A stretch of DNA of 64,000 bases from JAABVY01 sp964496505 (GCA_964496505.1 CAZBZV010000008.1:1-64000), one strand, 5' to 3'. Shown: positions 18,765 to 26,250, numbered from the stretch's first letter. Made by a program: numbers and translations. The notes: generated from the letters alone by a model not told the origin.

Positions 18765-18998
18765 ATGAAGAAAATAGAAATACTGGGCACCGGCTGCCCT
18801 AAATGCCAGAAAATGGCCGAGTGTGCCGAGGAAGCCGCCAAAGAGCTTGGGATCGAATATGAGCTGAAAAAGATTACCGATATCGCTGAAATCACAAGCC
18901 ACGGTGTTATGATGACTCCGGCTTTGGTGGTTGACGGCAAGGTAAAAATCGTGGGAAAAGTGCCCTCGAAAGATGAGCTTAAAAATCTAATTGCATAG
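18765..18998 (+). CDS. arsE: MTH895/ArsE-family small thioredoxin-like protein
   Basis: This is a 77-residue cytosolic mini-thioredoxin with the redox motif GTGC11-P-K-C14 and the cis-Pro region MMTPALVVDGK. Proteins of this family next to arsF and arsG are the ArsE half of the ArsEF system reported to reduce nitro-aromatic arsenicals. The frame is open further upstream, but ATG 18765 follows TAGGAGTGA and begins the conserved MKKIEILGTGCPKC. It lies 29 bases after the YeeE gene and 24 before arsF. Confidence 0.85.
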   Translation: MKKIEILGTGCPKCQKMAECAEEAAKELGIEYELKKITDIAEITSHGVMMTPALVVDGKVKIVGKVPSKDELKNLIA

Positions 18999-19022
18999 TT
19001 CTCGAATGATGGGAGGATCATA

Positions 19023-19538
19023 ATGTTTAAAAGAGCGACACTCATACTAATTCTTTTACTTTTTGCGTTTTCCGGACTCGTCGTGGGCCAATCCTCGGAA
19101 AAGCAGGAATCACAAAAATTGCCGCTTAAACCTTTCACCTCAGAAGAGAAGGTTACCGATTCGACCGCGGCCGCAAAGACTGAGGCAAAGGAAAAAATCG
19201 AAAGCAAGGTTATTGCCTACTACTTCCACAGCACCCGCCGCTGTGCGACCTGCAAAAAGCTGGAGGAGTATGCCAGGGAGGCGATTGAGGGCGGCTTCGA
19301 GGATGAGCTGGAAAAAGGCACACTGGAATTAAAGGCGGTTAATACCGACGAGGATGAAAACAAGCATTATATCGACGATTACAAGCTCTATACCAAGGCT
19401 CTTATATTATCCAGAGTGAAAGAAGGTGAAGAGGTTGAATGGGTCAATCTCGACAAGATATGGAAGCTGGTTGGCAACGAGGACAAATATAAAGCTTATG
19501 TCACAAGCGAGCTTGAGGAGTTCCTGGGAGAGAATTGA
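19023..19538 (+). CDS. arsF: ArsF-family exported thiol protein
   Basis: This 171-residue protein has a signal peptide or anchor (1-22), a low-complexity linker (about 25-62) and a domain beginning YYFHSTRRC74-A-T-C77-K. That CxxC context is characteristic of ArsF, the partner of ArsE. The signal sequence places it outside the cytoplasm, so electrons would have to cross the membrane, perhaps through the CcdA-like ArsG that follows. A strong GGGAGG site precedes the ATG. Its TGA stop overlaps the ATG of arsG (TGATG). Confidence 0.82.
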   Translation: MFKRATLILILLLFAFSGLVVGQSSEKQESQKLPLKPFTSEEKVTDSTAAAKTEAKEKIESKVIAYYFHSTRRCATCKKLEEYAREAIEGGFEDELEKGTLELKAVNTDEDENKHYIDDYKLYTKALILSRVKEGEEVEWVNLDKIWKLVGNEDKYKAYVTSELEEFLGEN

Positions 19539-20233
19539 TGGAGAGCATTCTTATCGGGATCGGTTCGGCGTTTTGGCTGGGGGTGTTAACCTCGGTCAGC
19601 CCCTGCCCTCTTGCGACAAATATCGCGGCCATATCATATATCGGAAAGCGTGTATCCAATCCGCGAATGGTCGTGCTTTCGGGTATGTTATATATGCTCG
19701 GAAGAGTGGTTGCATACCTGGGGCTGGGAATTCTGATTGTAGCGAGCGCATTGTCGATTCCGGAAATCGCCTGGTTTTTGCAGAAAAATATGAACCAGTT
19801 TCTGGGGCCGATACTGGTGATTGCAGGCATTTTACTTCTGGGCTTTATCAAATTCAGTCTTCCCGGCGGAGGTATCAGCGAGAAAATGCAAAAGCGGGTC
19901 GAGCGTTTGGGAATCTGGGGCGCGGGCCTTCTGGGTATCCTGTTTGCGCTTTCCTTCTGCCCGGTGTCGGCGGCGCTTTTCTTCGGCAGCCTGATTCCCC
20001 TCTCGGTTAAACACGGATCAAGTTATATGCTGCCGTCGGTTTATGGCATCGGTACCGCTCTGCCGGTGATCGTTTTTGCATTTATAATCGGTTTTGGAAC
20101 TCATTATCTCAGCCAGGTGTTTAACAAAATCACAAAGTTTGAGCTGTGGGCGCGGAAAATTACCGGGATAATTTTTATAGCCGTCGGGATTTATTATATA
20201 CTCATATATTACTTTGGGATAACCCTGTTTTAG
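19538..20233 (+). CDS. arsG: ArsG-family CcdA/DsbD-like membrane transporter
   Basis: This 231-residue protein has six membrane segments of the CcdA/LysE type. Conserved motifs are SVSPC23PLATNIAAISYIG and ALSFC141PVSAALFFGSLIPL, so one Cys sits in each half, as in CcdA and DsbD-beta where the pair carries electrons across the membrane. ArsG has been described as an efflux permease for aromatic arsenicals; the Cys pattern equally allows transmembrane electron transfer to ArsF or the DUF1573 protein. ATG 19538 is preferred over TTG 19535 because GGGAG is 7 bases upstream. Confidence 0.82.
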   Translation: MESILIGIGSAFWLGVLTSVSPCPLATNIAAISYIGKRVSNPRMVVLSGMLYMLGRVVAYLGLGILIVASALSIPEIAWFLQKNMNQFLGPILVIAGILLLGFIKFSLPGGGISEKMQKRVERLGIWGAGLLGILFALSFCPVSAALFFGSLIPLSVKHGSSYMLPSVYGIGTALPVIVFAFIIGFGTHYLSQVFNKITKFELWARKITGIIFIAVGIYYILIYYFGITLF

Positions 20234-20289
20234 ATTTTGGGATTTTCGCCAATATGTAATATACTTCGAATGGAAAATTGCAAATCCTA

Positions 20290-20311
20290 AATGGCCGCTA
20301 TCCCGGCCATT
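20290..20311 (+). other. Intercistronic hairpin between arsG and the DUF1573 gene
   Basis: AATGGCCG (20290-20297) and CGGCCATT (20304-20311) form a perfect 8-bp stem with a 6-base loop. No T-run follows, so it is not a normal terminator. It could stabilise or separate parts of the operon mRNA ahead of the selenoprotein candidate. Confidence 0.5.
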
Positions 20312-20342
20312 AAAACACGGCCGTATTACGGAGATGATGTGA

Positions 20343-21533
20343 ATGAGTAAGAAAAAACGCAAACAGAGCAAGAACACGAAAAAAACGGCTTCGCAGAAAA
20401 AGGAGCCGGAAATATATCAAAGGAACCATAACCGTATTTATGTTATCCTGGCAGGAATAGTAGTTATAGTTGCCGCCGCGGTTATATTATTCAGCATGGA
20501 TTTCGCAGAACTCGGAGGCAATAATGCCGGCGCAACTCTGGATCAATCCTCAGAGGCCGAATCCAATGCCAACCAGCCTCCCTCTGTCAAGGTAGGCGGT
20601 CCCTCAATATATCTCCCCGAGAAATCGTATGACTTTGACACAATTCCCGAGGGTGCGAAGGTGTCTCATACCTTTATAGTAAAAAATACAGGCACCGAGC
20701 CCCTGGAGCTAATCCGTGCCAAGGGATCGTGAGGATGCACGGCGGCCGTACTGACAGAGACGGCCATTCCCCCGGGCGGGGAAGGTAAAATTGAGGTAAC
20801 CTTTGATAGCAAAAAGAGACGTGGAAAATCTATTAAGCATATAAGTGTCGAGTCAAACGATCCGGTCAGCCCGAAAGAATCTCTGACTATCTCTGCCTAT
20901 GTCGAGGCAGAATTCGGCTTCGAAACCAATTCGCTTAACTTGGGCAGGATTCGTAAGGGCGAGTCTGTCAGCAGGACAGCAACCTTGCTTATGAAAGATA
21001 CCTCCAAACGCGATTTGCTTGAAATCGGCTCAAAGTCTTCTCAAATTGATGTACAGATTGTTGATAACGATGATGAAAAGGATGGGGGAATTGAGGTTGA
21101 AGTAACCGTTAATGCAGACGATTCTTTCGGCAGGCTTGATGAGCGTGTTAGCGCCAAATTGACTGATGGTTCTCATCCCGAGTCTATCCTGCGGATTATT
21201 GCAAATATCATCGGGAATGTGGAGGTGGATCCGCGATCAATACACTTTATAATCGACACGGCACAGGCAGAGCCGGATGTTCCAATTCGAGAAGTAAAGG
21301 TCTTCAGCAACAGCGAGAACGCAGGGTTTGGGCTTTTGAGTGTTGAGGACACAAAAGACCTTTTGACGATTAATGCTGATACGATTATCGCCGGCAAGCA
21401 ATACCGAATTTTGACAAGGCCGAATGAAAAGGCCATGAAACTAAATCGAATAACCTCAGGCTCAGTCAGGATAAAAACGGATGATCCAGAACAACCTGAA
21501 GTAAGCTTCAGTTATAGGATTGTTCTGCGCTGA
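20343..21533 (+). CDS. Candidate selenoprotein: membrane-anchored DUF1573 protein with in-frame TGA (Sec130)
   Basis: Read through one TGA (20730-20732), this frame gives 396 residues. There is a basic N-terminus, one membrane segment (about 34-52), a DUF1573 domain (about 82-195) and a beta-rich second half. Before the TGA the protein has YDFDTIPEGAKVSHTFIVKN and LELIRAKGS; after it, GCTAAVLTETAIPPGGEGK and IEVTFDSK. DUF1573 proteins have Ser-Cys-Gly-Cys-Thr here, so the TGA replaces the first Cys and leaves a Sec130-G-C132 redox pair. A SECIS-like hairpin follows. The ATG has GGAG 9 bases upstream. Neighbours are arsG and arsC. A pseudogene or two-gene reading is possible but less likely, because the frame is otherwise intact. 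Function is unknown; an extracytoplasmic redox role in arsenic handling is inferred. Confidence 0.85.
20733..20765 (+). promoter_or_regulatory. Candidate bacterial SECIS element
   Basis: Eleven bases after the TGA a stem GGCCGT (20744-20749) pairs perfectly with ACGGCC (20760-20765). Inside it, A50 is bulged, CT pairs with AG (20751-20752 with 20758-20759), and the apical loop GACAG (20753-20757) begins with G, 20 bases after the TGA. E. coli fdhF has the same 11-base spacing, a bulged base below the loop and a G-containing loop that SelB reads. The pairing is seen in the sequence; SelB recognition is inferred. Confidence 0.75.
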
Positions 21534-21551
21534 AAATGACATGGAGGATAT

Positions 21552-21998
21552 TTGATAGATTCGAATGACAGGCTGAAAATCCTATTTCTTTGTACCGGCA
21601 ATTCCTGCCGCAGCCAGATGGCCGAGGGATGGGCACGGCATCTTAAGGGCGATAAGATCGATCCTTACTCCGCCGGCATAGAAACTCATGGCTTGAACCA
21701 GAATGCGGTCAAAGTCATGGCCGAGGCAGGCGTGGATATATCGGGGCATAAATCCAAACATGTGCAGGATTTGCTGGATATCGGCTTTGACTATGTTGTT
21801 ACGGTCTGCGATCATGCCAGCGAAAATTGCCCGATTTTTCCGGGCAAGGCGAAAGTTATTCACAGGGGCTTCGATGATCCTCCCAGGCTGGCCAAAGACG
21901 CAAAGAGCGAAGAGGAAGCATTGGGACATTACAGAAGAGTGCGGGATGAGATCAGGGATTTTGTGAAAACACTGCCACAGGCATTGGGGCAAAAATGA
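21552..21998 (+). CDS. arsC: Arsenate reductase, thioredoxin-coupled
   Basis: This 148-residue enzyme has the low-molecular-weight phosphatase fold and reduces arsenate to arsenite. The P-loop is C14-TGNSC-R20, with the SQMAEGWARH segment. The relay pair is C86 and C93 in VTVCDHASENCPIF. These match C10, C82 and C89 of the Staphylococcus pI258 enzyme with a constant offset of four, so the thioredoxin-dependent triple-Cys mechanism should apply. The start is TTG at 21552, 4 bases after GGAGG. Its TGA overlaps the ATG of acr3 (ATGA). The product, arsenite, is the substrate of acr3. Confidence 0.95.
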   Translation: MIDSNDRLKILFLCTGNSCRSQMAEGWARHLKGDKIDPYSAGIETHGLNQNAVKVMAEAGVDISGHKSKHVQDLLDIGFDYVVTVCDHASENCPIFPGKAKVIHRGFDDPPRLAKDAKSEEEALGHYRRVRDEIRDFVKTLPQALGQK

Positions 21999-23068
21999 AA
22001 AAGCGCTTATCATTTCTGGATAGATTTCTGACATTGTGGATTTTCCTGGCTATGGCGGTCGGCGTAGGTGCAGGGTATTTCTTCCCAAACGTTGCCGGTT
22101 TCTGGAATAAGTTCAGCGTGGGCACTACCAATACTCCGATTGCAATCGGGCTTATACTTATGATGTATCCGCCTCTAGCGAAAGTACGCTATGAGGAACT
22201 GGGCAAGGTCTTCCGCAATTTCAAAATACTTGGCCTGAGCCTGGTGCAGAACTGGGCTATCGGTCCGGTCTTGATGTTCGTGCTGGCGATTGTTTTCCTT
22301 CACAACTACCCGGAATATATGGTAGGCCTGATTATGATCGGTCTGGCACGATGTATCGCCATGGTTATCGTATGGAATGACCTGGCCGAGGGTGACCCGG
22401 AGTATGCCGCCGGACTGGTGGCATTTAACTCTGTCTTTCAGGTGATATTCTATTCGGTGTTTGCATGGATTTTTGTGACCAAGCTGCCTCCCCTGTTTGG
22501 ATTATCGGGAGCGGTGGTGGATATTACTATCGGCGAAATCGCCAAAAGTGTTTTTATATATCTGGGGATACCGTTTATAGCCGGAATTATTACCCGTTTC
22601 TCGTTAATCGCTCTCAAGAGCAAGGAATGGTATCATTCTGAATTCATACCGCGTATCAGCCCGATAACATTGATTGCGCTGCTGTTTACGATCATAGTCA
22701 TGTTCTCGCTCAAGGGCGAATATATTGTCAAGATACCGCTTGATGTTGTCCGTATCGCGATTCCGCTGTTGATTTATTTCGTGTTCATGTTCCTGATCAG
22801 CTTTTTTCTCAGCAAGAAGGCGGGGGCCAATTACAGCCAGTCGGTAACTTTGAGCTTTACAGCCGCCTCGAACAATTTCGAGCTGGCGATCGCGGTGGCG
22901 GTTGGGGTCTTCGGTATCAATTCGGGTGTGGCTTTTGCGGCGGTAATTGGCCCGCTGGTGGAAGTACCGGTCTTGATAGCGCTTGTCAATGTCGCTTTCT
23001 GGATCAGGCGAAAGTTTTACGGCGATGAGCTGCAGATGTCGCCAAGGCAGGTGTATGAACGGGGATAA
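21995..23068 (+). CDS. acr3: ACR3-family arsenite efflux permease
   Basis: This 357-residue permease has ten membrane segments. Family landmarks include TNTPIAIGLILMMYPPLAKV, the essential Cys C120 in GLARCIAMVIVWNDLA, and the second-half TLSFTAASNNFELAIAVA motif. It exports arsenite using the membrane potential or proton gradient. The start overlaps the arsC stop by 4 bases, so the two are translationally coupled. It is the last gene of the arsenic operon; the next gene is convergent and no clear terminator was found in the 38 bases between them. Confidence 0.95.
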   Translation: MKKRLSFLDRFLTLWIFLAMAVGVGAGYFFPNVAGFWNKFSVGTTNTPIAIGLILMMYPPLAKVRYEELGKVFRNFKILGLSLVQNWAIGPVLMFVLAIVFLHNYPEYMVGLIMIGLARCIAMVIVWNDLAEGDPEYAAGLVAFNSVFQVIFYSVFAWIFVTKLPPLFGLSGAVVDITIGEIAKSVFIYLGIPFIAGIITRFSLIALKSKEWYHSEFIPRISPITLIALLFTIIVMFSLKGEYIVKIPLDVVRIAIPLLIYFVFMFLISFFLSKKAGANYSQSVTLSFTAASNNFELAIAVAVGVFGINSGVAFAAVIGPLVEVPVLIALVNVAFWIRRKFYGDELQMSPRQVYERG

Positions 23069-23106
23069 AGGCCTTTAAGATAAATCGTGGTTCACTCAAT
23101 TTAGGA

Positions 23107-23790
23107 TTAATATATTTCACTGCGTATTGACTTTAAGAGCTCATCAATCTGACCGAGTATGCCATCCCGGTCATCCTCCTCAGCGGTTACATATTGGATT
23201 AGTAGCTCTCCGCAATCGACCATAATTTTGGGCAAACCGGCTTCAGGTGACCAGGTGCCGGCAAAATAATAAGGCCGGATATAGAACTCATAGACAACGC
23301 CATCAGCAAGCAAAAGCTCTTTTTCAGAATATCTTGTCTTTTTTTTCAAAACCTCGCTCCAGATGTTCAAAATCCTCTCAGCAATCTCATTTGGAATAAT
23401 CGCGGTTTTCCTAGCTACACCAACATTCTCTCTCAAATCGAGAATGGAAACGCTGTCATTAATATCCGTCCAGTTCCAGATATGCTCTTCGGCCACAGCA
23501 TATTCGAGTTCATAATGGAACCGGTAACCATTGTCCTCTATTTTTCTCAGGATAACAGCGTATTCAACCCGAAAACTTGGTCGTACCATCATCCATAATG
23601 AGGGCCATGGATCCTTTATAAGAGTCTTAAAAACCACTTCATGGTAACCAGCACCAGAATGATCATACGGTTTTATTGGTGCCATACTTTCAGGGGTATA
23701 CTGTGCTTTAGCATCCGGTCTCAGGACTAACATTAAGGCAATTGTTGCAAGCAGTAGACAGCAGGCCAAATATATTTTGGATCGTTTCAA
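23107..23790 (-). CDS. Exported protein of unknown function
   Basis: This 227-residue protein has a signal peptide (about 1-30, ending near AKAQ). The mature part is mixed alpha/beta and rich in aromatic residues (YRFHYELEYAV, WNWTD, YEFYIRPYYFAGTWSPEAG) with an acidic helical end. No known family was recognised. The start is TTG at 23790, with a strong GGGGAGGTG site upstream. It is convergent with acr3 and monocistronic. The single mature-region Cys (VDCGELL) has no obvious partner. Confidence 0.7.
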   Translation of the reverse strand: MKRSKIYLACCLLLATIALMLVLRPDAKAQYTPESMAPIKPYDHSGAGYHEVVFKTLIKDPWPSLWMMVRPSFRVEYAVILRKIEDNGYRFHYELEYAVAEEHIWNWTDINDSVSILDLRENVGVARKTAIIPNEIAERILNIWSEVLKKKTRYSEKELLLADGVVYEFYIRPYYFAGTWSPEAGLPKIMVDCGELLIQYVTAEEDDRDGILGQIDELLKSIRSEIY

Positions 23791-23879
23791 AATTCACCTC
23801 CCCAGATTGTGTTATAAATCATTTGGGACCACTTTATCTTATTATAAATCCATCAAAGATCATGGACCATTGGAATGTT

Positions 23880-24089
23880 TTATTCCCGTACCAGAAGAAC
23901 ATTTATCGCTTTTACGATGACTTTTACATTTTCGCCTTCTTTTATTCCGAGGTCCTCGATTGATTCTGTGGTCATAACCGAATTCATAACGGAATCCGCC
24001 GGGATTTCAAGGGTAACCTGTCCCATGACATCGCCCTTTTTGATTTTCGTAATCTTACCTTCGATTTGATTTCTGGCGCCGTATTTCAT
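23880..24089 (-). CDS. Molbindin-type (Mop/TOBE) protein
   Basis: This 69-residue single Mop domain reads MKYGARNQIEGKITKIKKGDVMGQVTLEIP, followed by the VMTTESIEDLGIKEGENVKV segment typical of molybdate- or tungstate-binding molbindins. Such proteins form hexamers that store or buffer the oxyanion in the cytoplasm. CGGAGGA lies before the ATG. No molybdate transporter or cofactor gene is nearby. Molybdate/tungstate as ligand is inferred from the family. Confidence 0.85.
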   Translation of the reverse strand: MKYGARNQIEGKITKIKKGDVMGQVTLEIPADSVMNSVMTTESIEDLGIKEGENVKVIVKAINVLLVRE

Positions 24090-24264
24090 AAAGTCCTCCG
24101 TGATATAGGGTTTACTTATTATGATTTGAATTATAATTTAATATTTGCTCGGCTAAAATTAAAAACAGCTTTTATTATTGAGATGTCAAGATAAATGAAG
24201 TTATACCTTTTTTTCATCGAATAAAGGTTCCACCCGGCTGTATAAATATTGCAAGGAGGTTAAT

Positions 24265-24471
24265 ATGTACGCGGTTATTGATTTCTTCAACAGCCGGGTC
24301 AAGAGATTCACTATCTTCGACGTCAAACTTCTTCAGGGAATAGGAATCTTCACGGCCCTGATTCTGGCCAAATTATTTCCCCCGATCATGGAGATAAGTA
24401 TCTGGTGGTTCGTGGCATTGCTTCTGATCTGCACGATCAGGCCGTTTTATTTGATGTATATACGGAAGTAG
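24265..24471 (+). CDS. Small membrane protein of unknown function
   Basis: This 68-residue protein has an amphipathic N-terminus (VIDFFNSRVKRFTIFDVKLLQG) and two hydrophobic segments (about 25-42 and 44-62) with a basic end. A very good AAGGAGG site 7 bases before the ATG supports real translation. It resembles short uncharacterised inner-membrane proteins. No neighbour suggests a role. Confidence 0.7.
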   Translation: MYAVIDFFNSRVKRFTIFDVKLLQGIGIFTALILAKLFPPIMEISIWWFVALLLICTIRPFYLMYIRK

Positions 24472-24579
24472 TGCGGCAGTTCTTAATAATTAAGGCAGTT
24501 TATTCCGGACAATCAAAAAAACCAGCCATTAATCGAGTTATCATAGTAAATAATTATAGGTTCAAGAATATTATTTTAA

Positions 24580-24608
24580 TTGACCGATTTGGTCCGAAAT
24601 GGTATATT
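24580..24608 (+). promoter_or_regulatory. Strong sigma70-like promoter of the candidate small RNA
   Basis: TTGACC (24580-24585), a 17-base spacer and TATATT (24603-24608) are followed by an A/T-rich start region. No open reading frame with a ribosome-binding site follows before the terminator at 24657. Confidence 0.6.
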
Positions 24609-24614
24609 ATAAAT

Positions 24615-24685
24615 ACCCTTTCATTTAAACCTACCCTATAAGATGTGGTGTCTATAGACCGGCCGCTCGGCCGGTCGTTTTTTTT
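24615..24685 (+). ncRNA. Candidate small RNA
   Basis: A predicted transcript of about 70 bases lies between a near-consensus promoter and a strong intrinsic terminator. It has no credible coding content: the only ATG gives four codons without a ribosome-binding site. The stretch from 24472 to 24580 before it shows nothing recognisable. It could be a trans-acting sRNA or a mere orphan transcript; no known RNA family was recognised. Confidence 0.4.
24657..24685 (+). terminator. Intrinsic terminator of the candidate small RNA
   Basis: GACCGGCC (24657-24664), a GCTC loop and GGCCGGTC (24669-24676) are followed by G and a run of nine T. It is GC-rich and perfect. It faces the tRNA-Ala unit, which is transcribed toward it. 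Confidence 0.88.
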
Positions 24686-24759
24686 GGGCTCAGTCTGACT
24701 GCAAAACGTGATGAAAGCGAAAAACTTTTTACAAACGGCTTAAATTATGCCCATAAATC

Positions 24760-24786
24760 AAAAAGCCTCCGCAAGTTAGAGGCTTT
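24760..24786 (-). terminator. Intrinsic terminator of the tRNA-Ala unit
   Basis: On the minus strand AAAAGCCTC, a 9-base loop and GAGGCTTTT are followed by further T. It begins 22 bases after the tRNA 3' end. Confidence 0.8.
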
Positions 24787-24808
24787 TGCGGAAGCTTTCA
24801 AAAATTTA

Positions 24809-24881
24809 TGGAGCCGAGGGGAGTCGAACCCCTGACCTCTTGACTGCCAGTCAAGCGTTCTCCCAACTGAACTACGGCCCC
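24809..24881 (-). tRNA. tRNA-Ala(GGC)
   Basis: This 73-base cloverleaf on the minus strand has acceptor stem GGGGCCG/CGGCTCC with the G3:U70 pair that identifies alanine tRNA and discriminator A73. Anticodon loop CTGGCAG gives anticodon GGC, reading GCC and GCU. The T-loop is GTTCGACTC-like and normal. The terminal CCA is not encoded (the genome continues TAA), so it must be added enzymatically. Confidence 0.97.
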
Positions 24882-24893
24882 AGAGGTTTTTCC

Positions 24894-24921
24894 AATATAT
24901 TCTCTATCGGTATTCTGTCAA
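24894..24921 (-). promoter_or_regulatory. Promoter of tRNA-Ala
   Basis: On the minus strand, perfect TTGACA (24921-24916), a 16-base spacer and TATATT (24899-24894) place the start of transcription only about 6 bases before the mature tRNA 5' end. Confidence 0.75.
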
Positions 24922-25032
24922 GCCATTTTATACCGATTTTAAGATGGTTTGATCCGATTATATTTGCAAACTTTAGGTTGATTTCAGTGTAAAATGATGT
25001 AAATTCCGGAAAATAAACCCGCGAGGAGAGAC

Positions 25033-26025
25033 ATGAAAAAAGCGCTATTACTATTTCTAACGGTATCATTCACATTGATTTTCGCATTCAACCTGTCGGC
25101 CCAGGAAGCGAAACTGGGGAAATTGATCTTCGAGGACGGCAAATATCCGCAGGCGGTCGGAAATACCGGCCTGATATCGTTTTACCAGTTCACGGATGAT
25201 CTCGGAAATGTCAATCTGCGGCTCGTGACCGCCGATCCAAAAACAGGCGAAATCGAACCTGTAGATCTGGAATTCGAGGATTCCCCCCCTATGGGCTCGA
25301 TTGCCTGGTCAAAGGACGGCGAAAATATGGCGCATGTGCGCAAGGATTACACGGTCTGCGATATCTATTCCATGCCGCGTGGCAATCCCGATTCTCTAAT
25401 CAAACTGACGGATTTGACTCAATATATTCCGGAAATGGATACGGCCCGCATGAATCTTTACAAGTTAGAAGAGAAAATGCTTTTAAATGCGGCTTATCTG
25501 GAATGGTCTTATGACAACGAGAAGATGGTTTTTACACTTCTGAGGGTTGTGGATGCGGGAATGTATATGCTGGATATACCGACAGGCCAGACACGTCAGA
25601 TCGTTCCCAAGAAGATGATGGCCGGTTCGCCAAGCTGGGCGCCGGATAATGAAACGCTTTATTTCGGCGGAAAGGATCCTTCGGGCGAACGATCCAACCC
25701 GGATATTTACAAGTTTACAGTAAGCGATTATTCTGTAGAGACGGTTTTGAATTCATCCGCCTCCGAGTTATATCCGGAGGTTTCACGTGATGGTAAGTAT
25801 CTGGTATATACCAAAATGGCTCCGGGAGAACGTCAGACAGTCTATGTTTACGATATCGAAAACGACCGCTGGGCTCAGCTTGTATATCTGGACAAAACCG
25901 GCGCGGCGTCATTTCCGATGTGGTCTGCTGACGGCAAGTCGGTTATATATCAGTTGATCGTGCCGGGGAATACATACCCCGATTTATATCAGATAGATTT
26001 TGATCCCTCGATTTTCGATAAATGA
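25033..26025 (+). CDS. Exported TolB/PD40-type beta-propeller protein
   Basis: This 330-residue protein has a signal peptide (about 1-24). Repeating blades contain the WSKDG, WSYDN, WAPDN, VSRDG and WSADG corners of TolB/WD40-like (PD40) propellers. Such proteins bind partners in the periplasm; TolB itself works with Pal, but the amino-terminal TolB domain is missing here. GAGGAGAGA lies before the ATG. It appears monocistronic and is followed by the dispersed repeat and a terminator. Confidence 0.82.
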   Translation: MKKALLLFLTVSFTLIFAFNLSAQEAKLGKLIFEDGKYPQAVGNTGLISFYQFTDDLGNVNLRLVTADPKTGEIEPVDLEFEDSPPMGSIAWSKDGENMAHVRKDYTVCDIYSMPRGNPDSLIKLTDLTQYIPEMDTARMNLYKLEEKMLLNAAYLEWSYDNEKMVFTLLRVVDAGMYMLDIPTGQTRQIVPKKMMAGSPSWAPDNETLYFGGKDPSGERSNPDIYKFTVSDYSVETVLNSSASELYPEVSRDGKYLVYTKMAPGERQTVYVYDIENDRWAQLVYLDKTGAASFPMWSADGKSVIYQLIVPGNTYPDLYQIDFDPSIFDK

Positions 26026-26033
26026 TTTATGCG

Positions 26034-26129
26034 GTCATTCTGAGCGAAGCGAAGAATCTGTTTGAATCGTAGAGATTCTTCGGCCCGTCAGCAGCCGGAT
26101 TTACAATCGCTTCACTCCCTCAGAATGAC
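26034..26129. repeat. Dispersed inverted-repeat element (REP/MITE-like), complete copy
   Basis: This 96-bp imperfect palindrome has ends GTCATTCTGAG (26034-26044) and CTCAGAATGAC (26119-26129). Nested arms are CGAAGCG with CGCTTC and AAGAATCT (26052-26059) with AGATTCTT (26073-26080). A matching half-copy in the opposite orientation occurs at 1-45. It sits between the propeller gene and its terminator and has no coding capacity. Confidence 0.75.
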
Positions 26130-26162
26130 GGTTTCAATTATTTTTTATATGAGTTTTAGCAG

Positions 26163-26187
26163 GCCGGGCTCCCGTGCCCGGCTTTTT
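26163..26187 (+). terminator. Intrinsic terminator upstream of recN
   Basis: GCCGGGC, a TCCCGT loop and GCCCGGC are followed by five T. It ends the propeller-gene transcript, read through the repeat element. Confidence 0.88.
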
Positions 26188-26250
26188 ATTGCAGCGCTCT
26201 TGTGAACTAAAACCTTGCATAATACCCCGGCTGTTTATTAATTAAGAATT

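Noticed and set aside
20730..20732. The TGA as a genuine stop, making a broken pseudogene or two separate genes
   Set aside because: The frame continues without any shift, both halves are needed for one DUF1573 domain, the TGA falls exactly on the conserved Cys, and no ribosome-binding site with a good start follows it.
20343..21533. A genetic code with TGA read as Gly or Trp
   Set aside because: TGA is the ordinary stop of several genes here, for example arsF, arsC, the DUF3857 gene and dpaL-neighbour genes, and no other gene contains an internal TGA.
24643..24657. A four-codon leader peptide (Met-Trp-Cys-Leu) in the candidate small RNA
   Set aside because: There is no ribosome-binding site and no regulated gene downstream before the terminator.
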